In this document: piece by piece, positions 1 to 5,381 of the stretch
How the letters are laid out: the number at the start of each line of letters is the position of its first letter
How positions within the stretch are numbered: position 1 is the first letter of the stretch
NCBI GenBank assembly: GCA_002841605.1
Contig: PHAF01000116.1
Location: forward strand, 1-5,859
Direction of reading: 5' to 3'
DNA: 5,859 bases
From: Firmicutes bacterium HGW-Firmicutes-10
GTDB taxonomy: Bacteria > Bacillota_I > Bacilli_A > Erysipelotrichales > Erysipelotrichaceae
The notes under the pieces: model-generated
What the model was told of the DNA's origin: nothing
The model's input: the letters and a program-made list of their open reading frames with translations, nothing else
Database searches by the model: none
Position numbers and translations under genes: made by a program

Positions 1-901
1 CCGATTGTTCATTTAAGATGTGCTTCAGCCAAGCCGGAATGACGATAGCCAATCCGACACCGTGAGTTAAATCATAATAGGCGCTTAGCTCATGTTCAAT
101 GGAATGTACGGACCAGGCACCGGATTTACCGTTACCCGTCAGCCCGTTAAGAGCAAGTGAACTTGCCCAAGCCAGATTCGCGCGGGCTGCATAGTTCTCT
201 GGTTCTTTGATAGCAATTGGTGCATATTTGATTACGGTAAGCATTACAGCTTCTGACATTTTGTCTTGAATAAAGGCATCCTCACCTTTTTTGAAGTAAC
301 TTTCCAAAACATGAGAGAAGGTATCCGCTGCTCCTGCCGCCGTTTGTATGGGTGGTAAGGTATACAGGTAAGTCGGATCGATGACGGTTGCTTGAGGCAT
401 AGTTACCGGAGCACCCATTCCCAATTTCAACATCTTTTCTTTATTGGTAATGACCGAACCACGATTCATCTCAGAACCGGTACCGGCCATCGTTAATACA
501 GTTACAATGGGTAAAGCCTTGGTGATCTTGCGAGAATCAACCACCAAGTCCCATGGATCGCCTTCATAGTAAAACGCGGCAGCAACGGCTTTGGTACAGT
601 CGATAACACTACCACCTCCAACCGCTAATATCACATCAACGGAATGATCACGACACAATGCGACTCCTCGTTTGACTGAGTCCAATGTCGGGTTGGGTTC
701 GATGTTCGCAAATTCAACGACGTTGAAATTCTCTGATAATAAGCTCATCACAGAGTCATAGATTCCATTTTTCTTAATACTTCCGCCCCCATAAGCAAAT
801 AGTACATTCTTGCCATACTTACCTAACGTGGCAGGTAAATTCTTGATTTCTCCTTTACCGAAAAATATCTCGGTATACACATGAAATTTAAAGTTGTCCA
901 T
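1..901 (-). CDS. Iron-dependent alcohol dehydrogenase, BDH/YqhD type (C-terminus outside window)
   Basis: The minus strand is open from the ATG at 901-899 to the left edge, giving 300 residues of a family usually about 380-390 long, so roughly the last 85 are missing. The protein is a group III (iron-containing) alcohol dehydrogenase, a cytosolic enzyme that interconverts aldehydes and alcohols. The N-terminal dinucleotide-binding half has YGGGS at 37-41, the version that in YqhD and Thermotoga BDH contacts the NADP 2'-phosphate, and GGGSVID at 95-101. The metal site is complete: D193 and H197 (ADTFSH), H266 and H280 (LTHGVG), with the conserved neighbouring H270 in IEHELS. The start is fixed by AGGAGG six bases upstream. 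Family knowledge suggests NADPH-dependent reduction of short or toxic aldehydes, or butanol-type fermentation; the substrate cannot be read from sequence. It is transcribed divergently from the DUF4230 gene. Family assignment is firm; cofactor preference is inferred. Confidence 0.93.
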   Translation of the reverse strand, partial: MDNFKFHVYTEIFFGKGEIKNLPATLGKYGKNVLFAYGGGSIKKNGIYDSVMSLLSENFNVVEFANIEPNPTLDSVKRGVALCRDHSVDVILAVGGGSVIDCTKAVAAAFYYEGDPWDLVVDSRKITKALPIVTVLTMAGTGSEMNRGSVITNKEKMLKLGMGAPVTMPQATVIDPTYLYTLPPIQTAAGAADTFSHVLESYFKKGEDAFIQDKMSEAVMLTVIKYAPIAIKEPENYAARANLAWASSLALNGLTGNGKSGAWSVHSIEHELSAYYDLTHGVGLAIVIPAWLKHILNEQS

Positions 902-906
902 ATAAG

Positions 907-913
907 TCCTCCT
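907..913 (-). promoter_or_regulatory. Ribosome-binding site of the alcohol dehydrogenase gene
   Basis: On the minus strand the sequence reads AGGAGGA, then a short A/T spacer, then the ATG at 901. This is a near-perfect anti-Shine-Dalgarno match at good spacing and decides the start codon. Confidence 0.85.
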
Positions 914-930
914 ATTATCATTTTACAACA

Positions 931-958
931 ATTCTATGGGGATTCAATGTTAAGGCAA
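931..958 (-). promoter_or_regulatory. Candidate promoter of the alcohol dehydrogenase gene
   Basis: On the minus strand TTGCCT (958-953) and TAGAAT (936-931) are separated by 16 bases, a moderate sigma-A-type match (4/6 and 5/6). Transcription would begin near 924 and leave a leader of about 23 bases that contains the ribosome-binding site. A second -10-like hexamer, TAAAAT at 925-920, is less likely because its start point would fall on the ribosome-binding site. This rests on motifs only. Confidence 0.4.
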
Positions 959-1048
959 CCATCGATAGGAGGAGGGGTAGAATAAAGTGGTTAATGAACT
1001 GTTACGAGGTTGCATTTGAAATGGTTTACATACAATTACTGTGAAATG

Positions 1049-1057
1049 TGACATAAT
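1049..1057 (+). promoter_or_regulatory. Candidate extended -10 promoter of the DUF4230 gene
   Basis: TGACATAAT matches the extended -10 pattern TGnTATAAT with one mismatch in the hexamer. TTTACA at 1025-1030 is a good -35 by sequence but sits 21 bases away, too far for normal spacing, so the extended -10 would have to carry the promoter. The leader would be about 16 bases, with the ribosome-binding site at 1069-1074. Confidence 0.4.
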
Positions 1058-1079
1058 AAAGATAACTTAGGAGACAACT

Positions 1080-1685
1080 ATGAAGAGAAAAATTTCATTC
1101 TTTAGCATGTTTAAGTTATTAATCATCATCGCTGTGGCCGTTTTTGTTGGGATTTTCGCACAAAACCTTTTTAACATCAAGCTCGTCAGGGAATCCGAAA
1201 TAGGTGTTTCGGGTGTTTTGACTGAGATCAAACAGATATCTCAGTTGGATACCGTTGAAATGTATTTCAACGAAATTTTGGATTACAGAGAAGCCATTAA
1301 AATCAATAACATTGAAATCCCTTTTACAGCAAAGTCTTTTATCTTTGTGGTGAAAGCTAAAGTTCAATCAGGAATCGATCTTGCCTCACTATCAGAAGAG
1401 GATATTCTAATCTCGGGTAAGAAAATTGTGTTAACATTGGACAAGGCAAAAATCACATCGAAAGAGATTCTTGAATATAGTGCATATGATGAAAAGGATG
1501 GATTGTTTAATCGCGTCAATAATGAGGATACTCTTAAAACATTAAATGAGTTCCGTGTAAGATTGGAAAAACAAGCGATTGACAGCGGTATTCTAATAAA
1601 AGCCGAAGACAATGCTAAGCTTATATTAGAAAGCTTTTTGCGGCTTATGGGATTTGAAGAGGTTGTTATAGTTTTTGGCAATTAG
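1080..1685 (+). CDS. DUF4230 family membrane-anchored protein
   Basis: This 201-residue protein has a basic N-terminus (MKRK), one hydrophobic membrane segment at about residues 10-28, and a soluble domain from about 40 to the end, most likely outside the membrane. The domain looks like DUF4230: a hydrophobic strand leading into KAKVQSGIDL (92-101), then ILISGKKIVLTLDKAKI (109-125), YDEKDGLFN (136-144), and a final amphipathic helical region with the family-like IDSGILIKAEDNAK (167-180). DUF4230 has no established biochemical function, so none is assigned. The start at 1080 is supported by AGGAGA six bases upstream (1069-1074). The gene appears monocistronic: it is divergent from the dehydrogenase and closed by a terminator at 1709-1735. 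Recognition is from remembered family patterns; a profile search would settle it. Confidence 0.8.
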   Translation: MKRKISFFSMFKLLIIIAVAVFVGIFAQNLFNIKLVRESEIGVSGVLTEIKQISQLDTVEMYFNEILDYREAIKINNIEIPFTAKSFIFVVKAKVQSGIDLASLSEEDILISGKKIVLTLDKAKITSKEILEYSAYDEKDGLFNRVNNEDTLKTLNEFRVRLEKQAIDSGILIKAEDNAKLILESFLRLMGFEEVVIVFGN

Positions 1686-1708
1686 TACAGTAAATAACAG
1701 TGATGACC

Positions 1709-1735
1709 AAAGTCTTTTTATAAAGGCTTTTCTTA
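1709..1735 (+). terminator. Rho-independent terminator of the DUF4230 gene
   Basis: AAAGTCTTT (1709-1717) and AAAGGCTTT (1722-1730) form a nine-pair RNA stem with a single U-G wobble and a four-base loop. A T-rich tail follows (to 1735, interrupted by one C). It lies 24 bases after the stop codon. The stem is A/U-rich, so it may be of moderate strength. Confidence 0.65.
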
Positions 1736-1801
1736 TGTGCAAGATTCTTTCTTAGTACAAAAATCGCAGTAGATATCAACTCTGAAAATATATTTACATG
1801 T
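1736..1801. other. Spacer between convergent terminators, containing a 12-bp palindrome
   Basis: This AT-rich spacer separates the two convergent genes and holds no coding signal. At its right end, overlapping the T-tail side of the minus-strand terminator, is the perfect palindrome TTTACATGTAAA (1793-1804). Its position downstream of both genes makes an operator role unlikely for either. Confidence 0.5.
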
Positions 1802-1822
1802 AAAAAGCACCTTGCGGTGCTT
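1802..1822 (-). terminator. Rho-independent terminator of the DUF2202 gene, overlapping its stop codon
   Basis: On the minus strand AAGCACC (1822-1816), loop GCAA (1815-1812) and GGTGCTT (1811-1805) form a seven-pair stem closed by a GNRA-type tetraloop. A run of five T's follows (1806-1802, the first two shared with the stem). The last two bases of the TAA stop codon (1823-1821) form the first pairs of the stem, so there is no 3' untranslated spacer. Confidence 0.85.
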
Positions 1823-2411
1823 AATCATTGATACAATCTTCAGCTTGAGTGTTTTGGAAATTACCACGTTGAGCACTTTGTCCTTGAGCTCCTCGTTGAA
1901 CACCGCGTCCTTGAGGTCCGCGTTGATTGCCAGTGCCTTCATTGTCTAATTGACGTTGGAAAGCTTCGAGGTGATGAGTGGATGCTGTTGCTAATCGATT
2001 AAATACGGCTGCTACATCTTCCGGAAGCTCAGATGCAAGGTAGGTTTGATAAAGTGCAATGTTCTTTGTTTCAGCATCAACACCGATTTGATAGGCTTCA
2101 TCCAACGATGCAGGAACGTTTGTAGAAGGTACAAAATCACCGATGTCGACGCCATATGCTTCAAGTAATGGGGTCAATGCATCAATATGTCTTAATTCTG
2201 CACGTAAGATATTTGTAAACGGACGTACAGAACCATATTCCTCAATCAATGCTTCATACTCGGCCTTGGCCGCAACTTCATCTTGCATCGCATATACCAA
2301 CATATCCTCAACACTTATTGCCTGTACATGAACTGCACTTGCCACCAACGGCATCGTTAATGCTGCACCTAAAGCCAACACGCTTCCTAATTTTATCCAT
2401 TTGTTATTCAT
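1821..2411 (-). CDS. Secreted ferritin-like DUF2202 protein with repeat tail
   Basis: This 196-residue protein begins with a signal peptide (MNNKWIK, hydrophobic core 8-22, likely cleavage after ASA at 24-26), so it should act outside the membrane. Residues about 33-155 match the DUF2202 ferritin-like four-helix domain. Conserved helix residues that could bind metal are E45 (QDEVAAKAEY), E72 and H75 (AELRH), E114 (VDAETKNIALY) and H147 (STHHLEAF), plus the RPFTNI motif at 63-68. Family structure suggests a di-iron-like site; the reaction is unknown. Residues 163-189 are three tandem nonapeptides starting QRG, unusual for the family, followed by AEDCIND with the only cysteine at 193. The start at 2411 is chosen over an upstream ATG at 2543 because AAAGGAG lies six bases before it and a proper signal peptide begins there. 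It is monocistronic: its own terminator follows, and it diverges from the YhhN gene. Confidence 0.88.
   Translation of the reverse strand: MNNKWIKLGSVLALGAALTMPLVASAVHVQAISVEDMLVYAMQDEVAAKAEYEALIEEYGSVRPFTNILRAELRHIDALTPLLEAYGVDIGDFVPSTNVPASLDEAYQIGVDAETKNIALYQTYLASELPEDVAAVFNRLATASTHHLEAFQRQLDNEGTGNQRGPQGRGVQRGAQGQSAQRGNFQNTQAEDCIND
1845..1925 (-). repeat. Three-unit 27-bp tandem repeat encoding the QRG tail
   Basis: The hexamer CGTTGA recurs at 1867, 1894 and 1921 (plus-strand coordinates), exactly 27 bases apart, and GTCCTTGAG recurs at 1880 and 1907, also 27 apart. On the minus strand these are three in-frame nine-residue units: QRGPQGRGV, QRGAQGQSA and QRGNFQNTQ (residues 163-189). The first two units are the most alike; the last has diverged. 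Confidence 0.85.
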
Positions 2412-2417
2412 TTTTTT

Positions 2418-2424
2418 CTCCTTT
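2418..2424 (-). promoter_or_regulatory. Ribosome-binding site of the DUF2202 gene
   Basis: AAAGGAG on the minus strand, followed by six A's and the ATG at 2411. It identifies the true start and rules out the longer reading from 2543. Confidence 0.85.
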
Positions 2425-2443
2425 GCGTTTATCGCATGACCCA

Positions 2444-2471
2444 ATAATAAAGAAAAAGTATGACAAAACAA
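2444..2471 (-). promoter_or_regulatory. Weak candidate promoter of the DUF2202 gene
   Basis: On the minus strand TTGTTT (2471-2466) and TATTAT (2449-2444) are 16 bases apart (3/6 and 5/6), giving a leader of about 25 bases. An overlapping alternative is the extended -10-like TGTCATACT (2465-2457), which has no good -35. I cannot choose between them from sequence alone. Confidence 0.3.
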
Positions 2472-2528
2472 TGAACAGTCAGTGATTTTTCTATGTTGTT
2501 TTTCGTATGATTTTAGGACAATAATCAA

Positions 2529-2537
2529 TGTTATAAT
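2529..2537 (+). promoter_or_regulatory. Extended -10 promoter of the YhhN gene
   Basis: TGTTATAAT is a perfect match to the extended -10 consensus TGnTATAAT. No good -35 is visible at normal spacing, as is common for extended -10 promoters. The predicted start, near 2544, would coincide with the beginning of the ribosome-binding site AGAGGAAA (2544-2551), leaving a leader of only about 11 bases. Confidence 0.65.
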
Positions 2538-2554
2538 TAACATAGAGGAAATCT

Positions 2555-3169
2555 ATGACAACACTCATCATTCTATATCTGATCAGTTGGTCAATGCTAA
2601 TGATAGCGGTACTTTGGCAACTTCCAAAGACAGTTTACCGATGGGTCAAAATAATCACGGCCACATTGTTCGTATTGATCGGGTTTTATAATGACCAACC
2701 GATGATCATCATCACTCTCGCCCTGTTTTATATAGGAGATGTCCTATTGGCTTTTGCCAATGGTGGAAAAGTGAATCGTTGGCTAATGTTGGGAATGCCT
2801 TTTTTTTGGATTGGTCATGTAGGGTTACTTCTATGCATTATCGCACGGCAAAAATTTGATTATTTATCACTTGTTTTGGGATTGGCTCTTGTTTTCCTTG
2901 TTATCACAATTAAAAAGAGATTTTCAGCGATAAATTTTAGAGGCTTATATCCAGTAATATTGTTATATGGATACACTTTGGGGATCTTGGGTTCGCTAGC
3001 CTTACTCAACTTCTCATCTGTGCCTGTGCTTGCATTGGGTATCAGCATCTTCATCATCAGTGACATTAGCTTGATTTTCTGGTATTTCTATCCGAAATGT
3101 CCGATATTCATCAAACTTATCAATATAGTCACCTATTTTGGGGCGGTTTTGATCATTGCGTTGTCCTGA
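2555..3169 (+). CDS. YhhN/TMEM86 family membrane protein, probable lysoplasmalogenase
   Basis: This 204-residue protein is almost entirely hydrophobic, with about eight predicted membrane helices. It matches the YhhN family (TMEM86 in animals), whose characterised members cleave the vinyl-ether bond of lysoplasmalogens to release an aldehyde and a glycerophospho-head group. The two family landmarks are present: an acidic residue in YIGDVLLAF (D62) and one in FIISDISLIF (D170), followed by the closing INIVTYFGAVLII helix (189-201). The length is typical. The start at 2555 is supported by GAGGA (2545-2549) five bases upstream. It diverges from the DUF2202 gene. No terminator separates it from the MarR gene 59 bp downstream, so some read-through is possible, but that gene has its own promoter. 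Substrate is inferred from family; plasmalogens in this organism would fit an anaerobe. Confidence 0.82.
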   Translation: MTTLIILYLISWSMLMIAVLWQLPKTVYRWVKIITATLFVLIGFYNDQPMIIITLALFYIGDVLLAFANGGKVNRWLMLGMPFFWIGHVGLLLCIIARQKFDYLSLVLGLALVFLVITIKKRFSAINFRGLYPVILLYGYTLGILGSLALLNFSSVPVLALGISIFIISDISLIFWYFYPKCPIFIKLINIVTYFGAVLIIALS

Positions 3170-3171
3170 GG

Positions 3172-3200
3172 TTGCATTCACTGATTTTTTTTCGTATAAT
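3172..3200 (+). promoter_or_regulatory. Promoter of the MarR-ABC exporter operon
   Basis: A perfect -10, TATAAT (3195-3200), lies 17 bases after TTGCAT (3172-3177), which keeps the TTG of a sigma-A -35 (3/6 overall). The spacer contains eight T's (3185-3192). Transcription should start near 3207, inside the inverted repeat. Confidence 0.75.
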
Positions 3201-3219
3201 AGTTGCGCACGCAACTATT
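3198..3219. promoter_or_regulatory. Probable MarR operator (22-bp inverted repeat)
   Basis: The arms AATAGTTGCG (3198-3207) and CGCAACTATT (3210-3219) are perfect ten-base inverted repeats around a two-base centre, CA. The site covers the last three bases of the -10 and the expected start point. Size, symmetry and position are those of an autoregulatory MarR-family operator, where bound repressor would block polymerase. Because transcription should start near 3207, most of the left arm is not in the transcript, which argues for a DNA site rather than an RNA hairpin. Confidence 0.8.
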
Positions 3220-3228
3220 GGAGGTCCT

Positions 3229-3666
3229 ATGCTACCTATCATCAAAAATATCAGCATCATTGAACGATGCAACATATCCTTTCGAAACGAAGCTTTTAAG
3301 AAGTTTGATTTAAGCGGTTATCAATACAGTTATTTAATAGAGATATGTCGAAATCCGGGTATATCGCAGGAACAACTCACGAAGAACATGCACATCGATA
3401 AAAGCAATGTGGCTCGCGGGTTGACTTCATTGTTGGACAAAGAATATATATACAGGACTTCTAATCCCTCTGACAATCGCTATATCTTGTTATATCCAAG
3501 TGAAAAGGCATTGAAAATTTATGAGGAAGTTCGCGAGATCATCATTCGGGAACGAGCTTTTTTGATGGAAGAGTTTAGCGAAGAAGAAGAGAAACAGCTT
3601 GTTGCTTTACTTGAGAAACTGAAAAACAGAGCATTATTGCTCAAAGAGTGGGGAGAGAGTTTATGA
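3229..3666 (+). CDS. MarR family transcriptional regulator of the ABC exporter
   Basis: This 145-residue protein has MarR-family length and layout: an N-terminal dimerisation helix, a winged helix-turn-helix at about 44-90, and a long C-terminal helical pair (95-140) for dimerisation. In the DNA-binding part, ISQEQLTKNMHIDKSNVARGL (45-65) fits the helix-turn-helix; recognition residues lie around 57-70. The wing carries SDNRY (81-85) with the family's D and R. The start at 3229 has GGAGG four bases upstream (3220-3224); an in-frame ATG at 3097 lies inside the YhhN gene and upstream of the promoter. The stop TGA shares ATGA (3663-3666) with the next gene's start, so the two are probably translationally coupled. 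It likely represses this operon through the repeat at 3198-3219 and is released by a ligand, probably an exporter substrate. Cys14 and Cys40 are its only cysteines. Confidence 0.93.
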   Translation: MLPIIKNISIIERCNISFRNEAFKKFDLSGYQYSYLIEICRNPGISQEQLTKNMHIDKSNVARGLTSLLDKEYIYRTSNPSDNRYILLYPSEKALKIYEEVREIIIRERAFLMEEFSEEEEKQLVALLEKLKNRALLLKEWGESL

Positions 3667-5381
3667 GAATCGTACTATCTTATCTGAATCCCTACAAATA
3701 TAAACTGATCGTCAACCTGCTTGTCAAAAGCGGGGCGACGTTGATGGAACTGTTTTTACCGTGGTTGCTTGCCTACGTCATTGATACCATCATACCAACA
3801 GAAGATGTTGGCGCGATCATCATCTTTGGTGTACTCATGCTCATCAGTTCCGCCATAGCGTTTATCGGAAACGTCATTGCCAACCGCATGGCTGCCCGAA
3901 TATCGAGCGATGCCATCAAAACACTGAGAGATGACGGATATACGAAAATCATGAACTTCTCCAATCGCACGGTCGATGAATTCAAGATTCCTTCACTGGT
4001 ATCACGTATGACAACCGATACCTATCATATATACCGCATGTTTAACGTCGTGCAGCGCATCGGTGTCAGAGCTCCGATCCTATTAACAGGGAGTATCTTT
4101 TTAATGGTTATGATCGACTTGAATCTGGCTTTGGTCTTGATTGCCTTGATGCCACTGATAATTGCGGTCATTTACTTTATATCAAAACGAGGCGTCCCAT
4201 ATTACAGCCAACTTCAAAAAGAACTGGATAGTTTGATTCGAATCGTTCGCGAAAATATCGCGGGGATTCGAGTCATCAAAGCGTTGGCAAAAGAAAAAGA
4301 CGAACAAGCAAAATTTGAACAAGTCAATCTTGCGGTAAGTAAGAAAGAACGTTCTGCCGGATATGTCGTGTCGATGTTAAATCCGATGATGAACCTGCTT
4401 CTTAATATGGGATTGATCACGATTTTATACTTCGGTGCGATCCGCGTCAGTCAGGGGTTAAGTCAAACTGGAAGCATTATTGCCTTTCTGACCTACTTCA
4501 CTCTGATACTGATGTCGTTTTTAGCTTTGAACCGTATTTTCCTGATGTACTCAAGGGCCAACGCCTCCGCAATACGGATCGTTGAAATCCTTGAGCGTGA
4601 AGATGCCTTTGAAGTCATTGATGCCGAAACCGTCCCGAGCGATATGCATATCGAGTTTCGAAACGTGGATTTCTCTTATAATAAAACCAAAAATCATCTG
4701 GAAAATATATCTTTCGAAATCAAACGCAATCAGACGTTCGGTATTATCGGGTCAACGGGCAGCGGGAAATCCACGATAGCCCAGTTGCTATTAAGATTTT
4801 ACGATGTCGATTCCGGTCAGATTTTGATCAACGGAAAAAACATCAAGTCCTATGATATTAAAGAACTTCGCTCGAAGTTCGGAGTTGTTCTTCAAAATGA
4901 CGTTCTTTTCTCCTCGACCGTGTCGGATAATATCCGTTTTGGTCGTCAGGTCGATGATGAATCTTTAATGGATGCGGCCAATATGGCACAGGCTACGGAG
5001 TTTATCGATAAGCTTCAAGGCAAGTATCAACAGGAAGTATTGCGCGGTGGAGCGAATTTCTCGGGTGGTCAACGTCAGCGAATGTTAATTGCCAGAGCGT
5101 TGGCTGATCATCCCGAAATTTTGATATTCGATGATGCCTCCAGTGCACTTGACTACAAGACGGATGCGACCTTACGCAATCAATTACGTAAAAGCGGTAT
5201 GTCCACAGTCATTCTGATTGCTCAACGCGTTTCTACGGTACTTAATGCCGATCGAATTTTAGTAATCGAAGAAGGCCGGATCGTCGGTTTGGGCACCCAC
5301 GAAAAGCTCATCCGCGAATGCGATGTATATCGTGAACTTGTAGAACTTCAGTTAGGAGGTAAGGAATATGTCAATGCCTAG
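3663..5381 (+). CDS. ABC exporter half-transporter, degenerate-site subunit (TM287/LmrC/BmrC type)
   Basis: This 572-residue half-transporter has six membrane helices (first about 15-38, last about 270-293) and a nucleotide-binding domain from about 328. The A-loop tyrosine is Y339, Walker A is GSTGSGKST (363-371), the Q-loop is Q411, the signature FSGGQ (466-470), Walker B ILIFD (486-490) and the D-loop SALD (494-497). The catalytic glutamate after Walker B is Asp (D491) and the switch histidine is Gln (Q521, IAQR). This pair of changes marks the subunit with the non-catalytic site in heterodimeric exporters such as TM287/288. The intact signature should complete the partner's working site. 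The start at 3663, with GGGGAG seven bases upstream, is preferred over an ATG at 3648 that has a poorer site. It overlaps the regulator by four bases and the next subunit by 14. The likely role is drug or lipid export; the substrate is unknown. Confidence 0.93.
   Translation: MRIVLSYLNPYKYKLIVNLLVKSGATLMELFLPWLLAYVIDTIIPTEDVGAIIIFGVLMLISSAIAFIGNVIANRMAARISSDAIKTLRDDGYTKIMNFSNRTVDEFKIPSLVSRMTTDTYHIYRMFNVVQRIGVRAPILLTGSIFLMVMIDLNLALVLIALMPLIIAVIYFISKRGVPYYSQLQKELDSLIRIVRENIAGIRVIKALAKEKDEQAKFEQVNLAVSKKERSAGYVVSMLNPMMNLLLNMGLITILYFGAIRVSQGLSQTGSIIAFLTYFTLILMSFLALNRIFLMYSRANASAIRIVEILEREDAFEVIDAETVPSDMHIEFRNVDFSYNKTKNHLENISFEIKRNQTFGIIGSTGSGKSTIAQLLLRFYDVDSGQILINGKNIKSYDIKELRSKFGVVLQNDVLFSSTVSDNIRFGRQVDDESLMDAANMAQATEFIDKLQGKYQQEVLRGGANFSGGQRQRMLIARALADHPEILIFDDASSALDYKTDATLRNQLRKSGMSTVILIAQRVSTVLNADRILVIEEGRIVGLGTHEKLIRECDVYRELVELQLGGKEYVNA
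5354..5360 (+). promoter_or_regulatory. Ribosome-binding site of the second half-transporter
   Basis: AGGAGGT lies inside the last codons of the first half-transporter, seven to eight bases before the ATG at 5368. It favours that start over the in-frame ATG at 5374, which would be served only by the weaker AAGGAA (5361-5366). Confidence 0.75.

Larger units (their letters stand above)
902..1079. other. Divergent intergenic region between alcohol dehydrogenase and DUF4230 genes
   Basis: This 178-bp region holds the two outward promoters and ribosome-binding sites. Its middle (967-977) contains a purine run, AGGAGGAGGGG, on the plus strand that resembles a strong Shine-Dalgarno sequence but is not followed by a convincing gene. 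I see no riboswitch-like fold and no clear shared operator. Confidence 0.6.

Noticed and set aside
1119..1681. Minus-strand frames opposite the DUF4230 gene
   Set aside because: The plus frame matches a known domain and has a ribosome-binding site and terminator; the antisense frames show no family resemblance.
1733..1942. 69-codon minus-strand frame crossing the end of the DUF2202 gene, ending with a CxxC-like sequence
   Set aside because: It overlaps the repeat tail in another frame, runs through a terminator and has no convincing ribosome-binding site.
2412..2543. 44-residue upstream extension of the DUF2202 gene
   Set aside because: It would place a signal peptide in the middle of the protein, and the internal ATG at 2411 has a strong ribosome-binding site.
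2482..2691. Plus-strand 69-codon frame overlapping the start of the YhhN gene
   Set aside because: It is out of frame with the YhhN protein and lacks a ribosome-binding site.
3181..3192. Run of eight T's after the YhhN gene as a terminator
   Set aside because: No stable hairpin precedes it; it sits in the spacer between the -35 and -10 of the next promoter.
3097..3228. In-frame upstream extension of the MarR gene starting at the ATG at 3097
   Set aside because: It lies inside the YhhN gene in another frame, upstream of the operon's promoter, and its sequence is not MarR-like. The start at 3229 has GGAGG and gives normal family length.
3648..3662. Earlier ATG for the first half-transporter
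   Set aside because: The ATG at 3663 has GGGGAG at proper spacing and a typical ATGA overlap; the earlier start adds only five non-conserved residues.
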